Source: Fen-1298 sp050015675
Lineage (GTDB): Bacteria; Bacteroidota; Ignavibacteria; UBA10030
Length of the DNA stretch: 64,000 nt
Assembly: GCA_050015675.1 (NCBI GenBank)
Contig: JBEKAY010000014.1
Span: 8,487 to 72,486, forward strand
Direction: 5' to 3'
The translations under genes and the position numbers were made by a program. This document shows positions 62,528 to 64,000 of the stretch, piece after piece. Under the pieces are notes generated by a model. It was not told the DNA's origin. It did not search any database and saw nothing but the letters and a program-made list of their open reading frames with translations. Positions within the stretch are counted from its first letter, which is position 1; each line of letters opens with the position of its first letter.

Positions 62528-62590
62528 AATAACAGTCGTTTTTTGAAAACGCTGTTATTCTATAACACTGATTTTTAAAAGTGCTGTTAT
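62528..62590. repeat. tandem hairpins upstream of the recombinase gene
   Basis: AATAACAG-t-CGTTTT-ttg-AAAACG-CTGTTATT (62528-62559) is followed by a second, imperfect arm set, ATAACACT...AGTG-CTGTTAT (62562-62590), which repeats the CTGTTAT word. It may be a binding site for the recombinase or regulators, or two weak terminators. Confidence 0.5.
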
Positions 62591-62672
62591 TGGCATTTAT
62601 AAGCTCAAAAATCGCCTTATAGAAGAATTTTTTCTGACTTGCAGTGAGCTTGTCGAACTGGAGGATATCTCG

Positions 62673-63533
62673 TTGAATCAAAACCAACCATCCGAATCGA
62701 ACTTCATTTCGTTAAGTGCTTTTATTCAATCCTTGAAAAAGCAGAAGGTCGCAGAGAACTCAATCGAGTCCTATATCAGTGATCTGAAAGGATTTCTCCA
62801 AAGTCAGGATATATCGGTCGATTCAATCGAACCATCCGTTATTAACCGTATTCAACAGCGAGACATCGAATCCTATCTCCAGCATCTAATCGGCAAGAGC
62901 GTCAAGTATGCGACCATTCGCCGGATACTCGCATCAATCCGAAGGTATTTCTTCTTCCTGGAAGATGAAGGGATAATCAAATCCAATCCTTCACAGGCAA
63001 TATTTCTCCGTTCAACTCGCAGAAATGCTTTTACTCCCGAAGAAGCCCTCCAAATCTTTCGGTATCTCTCAAAACGGCAACGTTCCCAAAGCACAATTGA
63101 AGTTCTCCGTTTCTTCCGGGATGAACTGATTCTTTTGCTCATGGTGTTCCACGGACTCCGTCAATACCAAATACCCAAGCTCAAGCTTTCATCCGTGCAG
63201 CAATCGAATGGAACAATCATTCTGAATGTCCGAAAAGGTTTTGGTATTAAACTCGAAGGATTCATTCTCAATAAGCTCAGAATGTATCTGGTGATGAGGA
63301 ATTCAAACTCAGAGTCTGTCTTCCTCGAACCCTTCGAATCAAAGCCTATCACAGTTTCCGGTTTAATGGCGATGCTCATTGAGCTTCGTTATGCGCTTAC
63401 TCTGGATTGCACCCCGAAAAAAATGTTCAATACCTATCTCTATTTCCAGGACAATCCGGAAGAGAGGAAACGCATCCTCGACATGCTCACTTTCGAGTCT
63501 TCTCGCAATTCCGGAGGCTTGCCGAATGCGTAA
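62673..63533 (+). CDS. degenerate tyrosine recombinase-like protein
   Basis: The gene starts at TTG 62673 after GGAGG (62659-62663). Its 286 residues have a complete SAM-like core-binding N-terminus (SFIQSLKKQ-like FIQSLKKQKVAENSIESYIS, YATIRRILASIRRYFFFLED with GIIKSNPSQAI) as in Xer/phage integrases. The catalytic half keeps the first arginine region (LMVFHGLRQYQIPKLKLSSV), but I cannot find HxxR or a tyrosine in GHSS-type context. The protein ends soon after FNTYLYFQDNPEERKRIL. It is probably catalytically inactive or a non-canonical DNA-binding relative. The stop overlaps the lipoprotein start by 8 bases. Confidence 0.78.
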   Translation: MNQNQPSESNFISLSAFIQSLKKQKVAENSIESYISDLKGFLQSQDISVDSIEPSVINRIQQRDIESYLQHLIGKSVKYATIRRILASIRRYFFFLEDEGIIKSNPSQAIFLRSTRRNAFTPEEALQIFRYLSKRQRSQSTIEVLRFFRDELILLLMVFHGLRQYQIPKLKLSSVQQSNGTIILNVRKGFGIKLEGFILNKLRMYLVMRNSNSESVFLEPFESKPITVSGLMAMLIELRYALTLDCTPKKMFNTYLYFQDNPEERKRILDMLTFESSRNSGGLPNA

Positions 63534-63906
63534 CCTTCTCTTTTCAGTGCTATTGTTAATTTTTGTTTCCTGCAAGCTTCCAACTGCTCCAGACGACCCC
63601 AGCATTGTCAGTAATCTGCGATTCACTCCGAGTGCATTTGATTCGTTCACCAAGAACACAGAAGTCCAATACACTTTGAAGAATCCGGTCGCAGTAAACA
63701 TCTCGATTGTCAAAAGGGATTCATCCGGTCAGGTATTTCTTGTCAAAACAATCGCAGAAGACATTCACGAAACCAAGGGAACACATCGGCACACATGGCT
63801 TGGTGACACTGAGAAAGGTCTATTTGCTCCGATCGGTACATACATCGGATTAATTCAAATCGAATCCCAACAATTCGAAGCAACTGTCCTTGTATATCAC
63901 TTCTAA
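63526..63906 (+). CDS. small lipoprotein with FlgD-like Ig fold
   Basis: ATG 63526, with GGAGG at 63513-63517, is inside the recombinase 3' end. The signal peptide ends in a lipobox (LLLIFVSC). The remaining 100 residues (SNLRFTPSAFDSFTKNTEVQ, RHTWLGDTEKGLFAPIGTYI) resemble FlgD-type Ig modules (W-G-x-D-x-x-G-x-x-x-x-x-G-x-Y) frequent in Ignavibacteria/Bacteroidota surface proteins. It is predicted to be in the outer envelope. Coupling to a recombinase is odd. Confidence 0.8.
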   Translation: MRNLLFSVLLLIFVSCKLPTAPDDPSIVSNLRFTPSAFDSFTKNTEVQYTLKNPVAVNISIVKRDSSGQVFLVKTIAEDIHETKGTHRHTWLGDTEKGLFAPIGTYIGLIQIESQQFEATVLVYHF

Positions 63907-63973
63907 TGTGAAACATGACACAACATATTCAAAATGGGGGTTCATTCATCATTCACAAATCAAAGAGGTTCCT

Positions 63974-64000
63974 ATGATTACCCACAAAAGTATCATCGCA
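63974..64000 (+). CDS. start of a gene cut by the window edge
   Basis: AGAGG at 63964-63968, five bases before ATG 63974, begins MITHKSIIA and runs off the window. Nine codons are too few to identify it. Confidence 0.45.

Noticed and set aside
1..64000. CRISPR arrays, tRNA or rRNA genes
   Set aside because: No regularly spaced repeats, tRNA-like cloverleaf with conserved T-loop or rRNA signatures were noticed on reading. Small structured RNAs could still be missed without covariance models.

Overview
The window is a moderately AT-rich (clearly below 50% GC) bacterial chromosome segment with many GGAGG-type ribosome binding sites. Short lipoproteins, a two-component-regulator propeller protein, an acyl-CoA thioester hydrolase/BAAT-type lipoprotein, FGE-sulfatase-domain proteins and a FlgD-like Ig lipoprotein suggest the FCB group (Bacteroidota, possibly Ignavibacteria/Kapabacteria-like). 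No rRNA or other taxonomic marker is present, so this is inference.

Layout. (1) 1-11 kb, host-type region: an edge-truncated propeller protein, about 2 kb of non-coding or decayed DNA with a kdpB remnant, a membrane protein plus winged-helix regulator, a BAAT-like lipoprotein, a transglutaminase-FGE fusion, an ABC-2 exporter, a secreted NUC1-type nuclease and a DUF1648 protein. Two diverged copies of a roughly 0.4 kb structured repeat lie near 2.25 and 8.73 kb. (2) 10.7-21.3 kb: a module bracketed by two ~92% identical, double-hairpin direct repeats. It encodes a histidine phosphatase, a glycosyltransferase-nSTAND1-FGE fusion, a Nudix hydrolase, a PEP-dikinase/rifampin-phosphotransferase-like enzyme, a LicC-like nucleotidyltransferase, an unknown protein and, reversed, a class II glutamine amidotransferase. 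I know of no named system with this set. (3) 21.5-46.4 kb, dense defence island, all on the + strand: PLD-SNF2 helicase + Eco57I-type adenine methyltransferase + SEC-C/HEPN-like protein; a three-component ABC system (ABC-3C: Cap4-like nuclease, middle component, DUF3732 ATPase); a divergent MfnB/DUF556 protein; Gabija (GajA, GajB); and a tightly overlapping four-gene operon, DUF6361 - double-HKD PLD - SF2 helicase - DUF2779 (Cas4-like plus DnaQ-like nuclease). (4) 46.4-54.7 kb, mobile-element-like: a structured intergenic region, an HTH/sigma-like regulator, small orphan proteins, a Gp157-like protein, a 1125-residue methyltransferase-helicase fusion with its own terminators, and a SLOG/DprA-like gene whose first 560 bases are almost free of adenine. 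(5) 54.7-64 kb: a 1677-residue reverse-strand nuclease-STAND protein resembling antiviral STANDs, then a PAS-LuxR regulator, a sigma54-activator-like ATPase lacking GAFTGA, a degenerate tyrosine recombinase and a small lipoprotein.

Together the 21-60 kb stretch reads as an accreted defence/mobile island. Its least explained parts are the repeat-bracketed STAND/phosphotransfer module and the DUF6361-PLD-helicase-DUF2779 operon.
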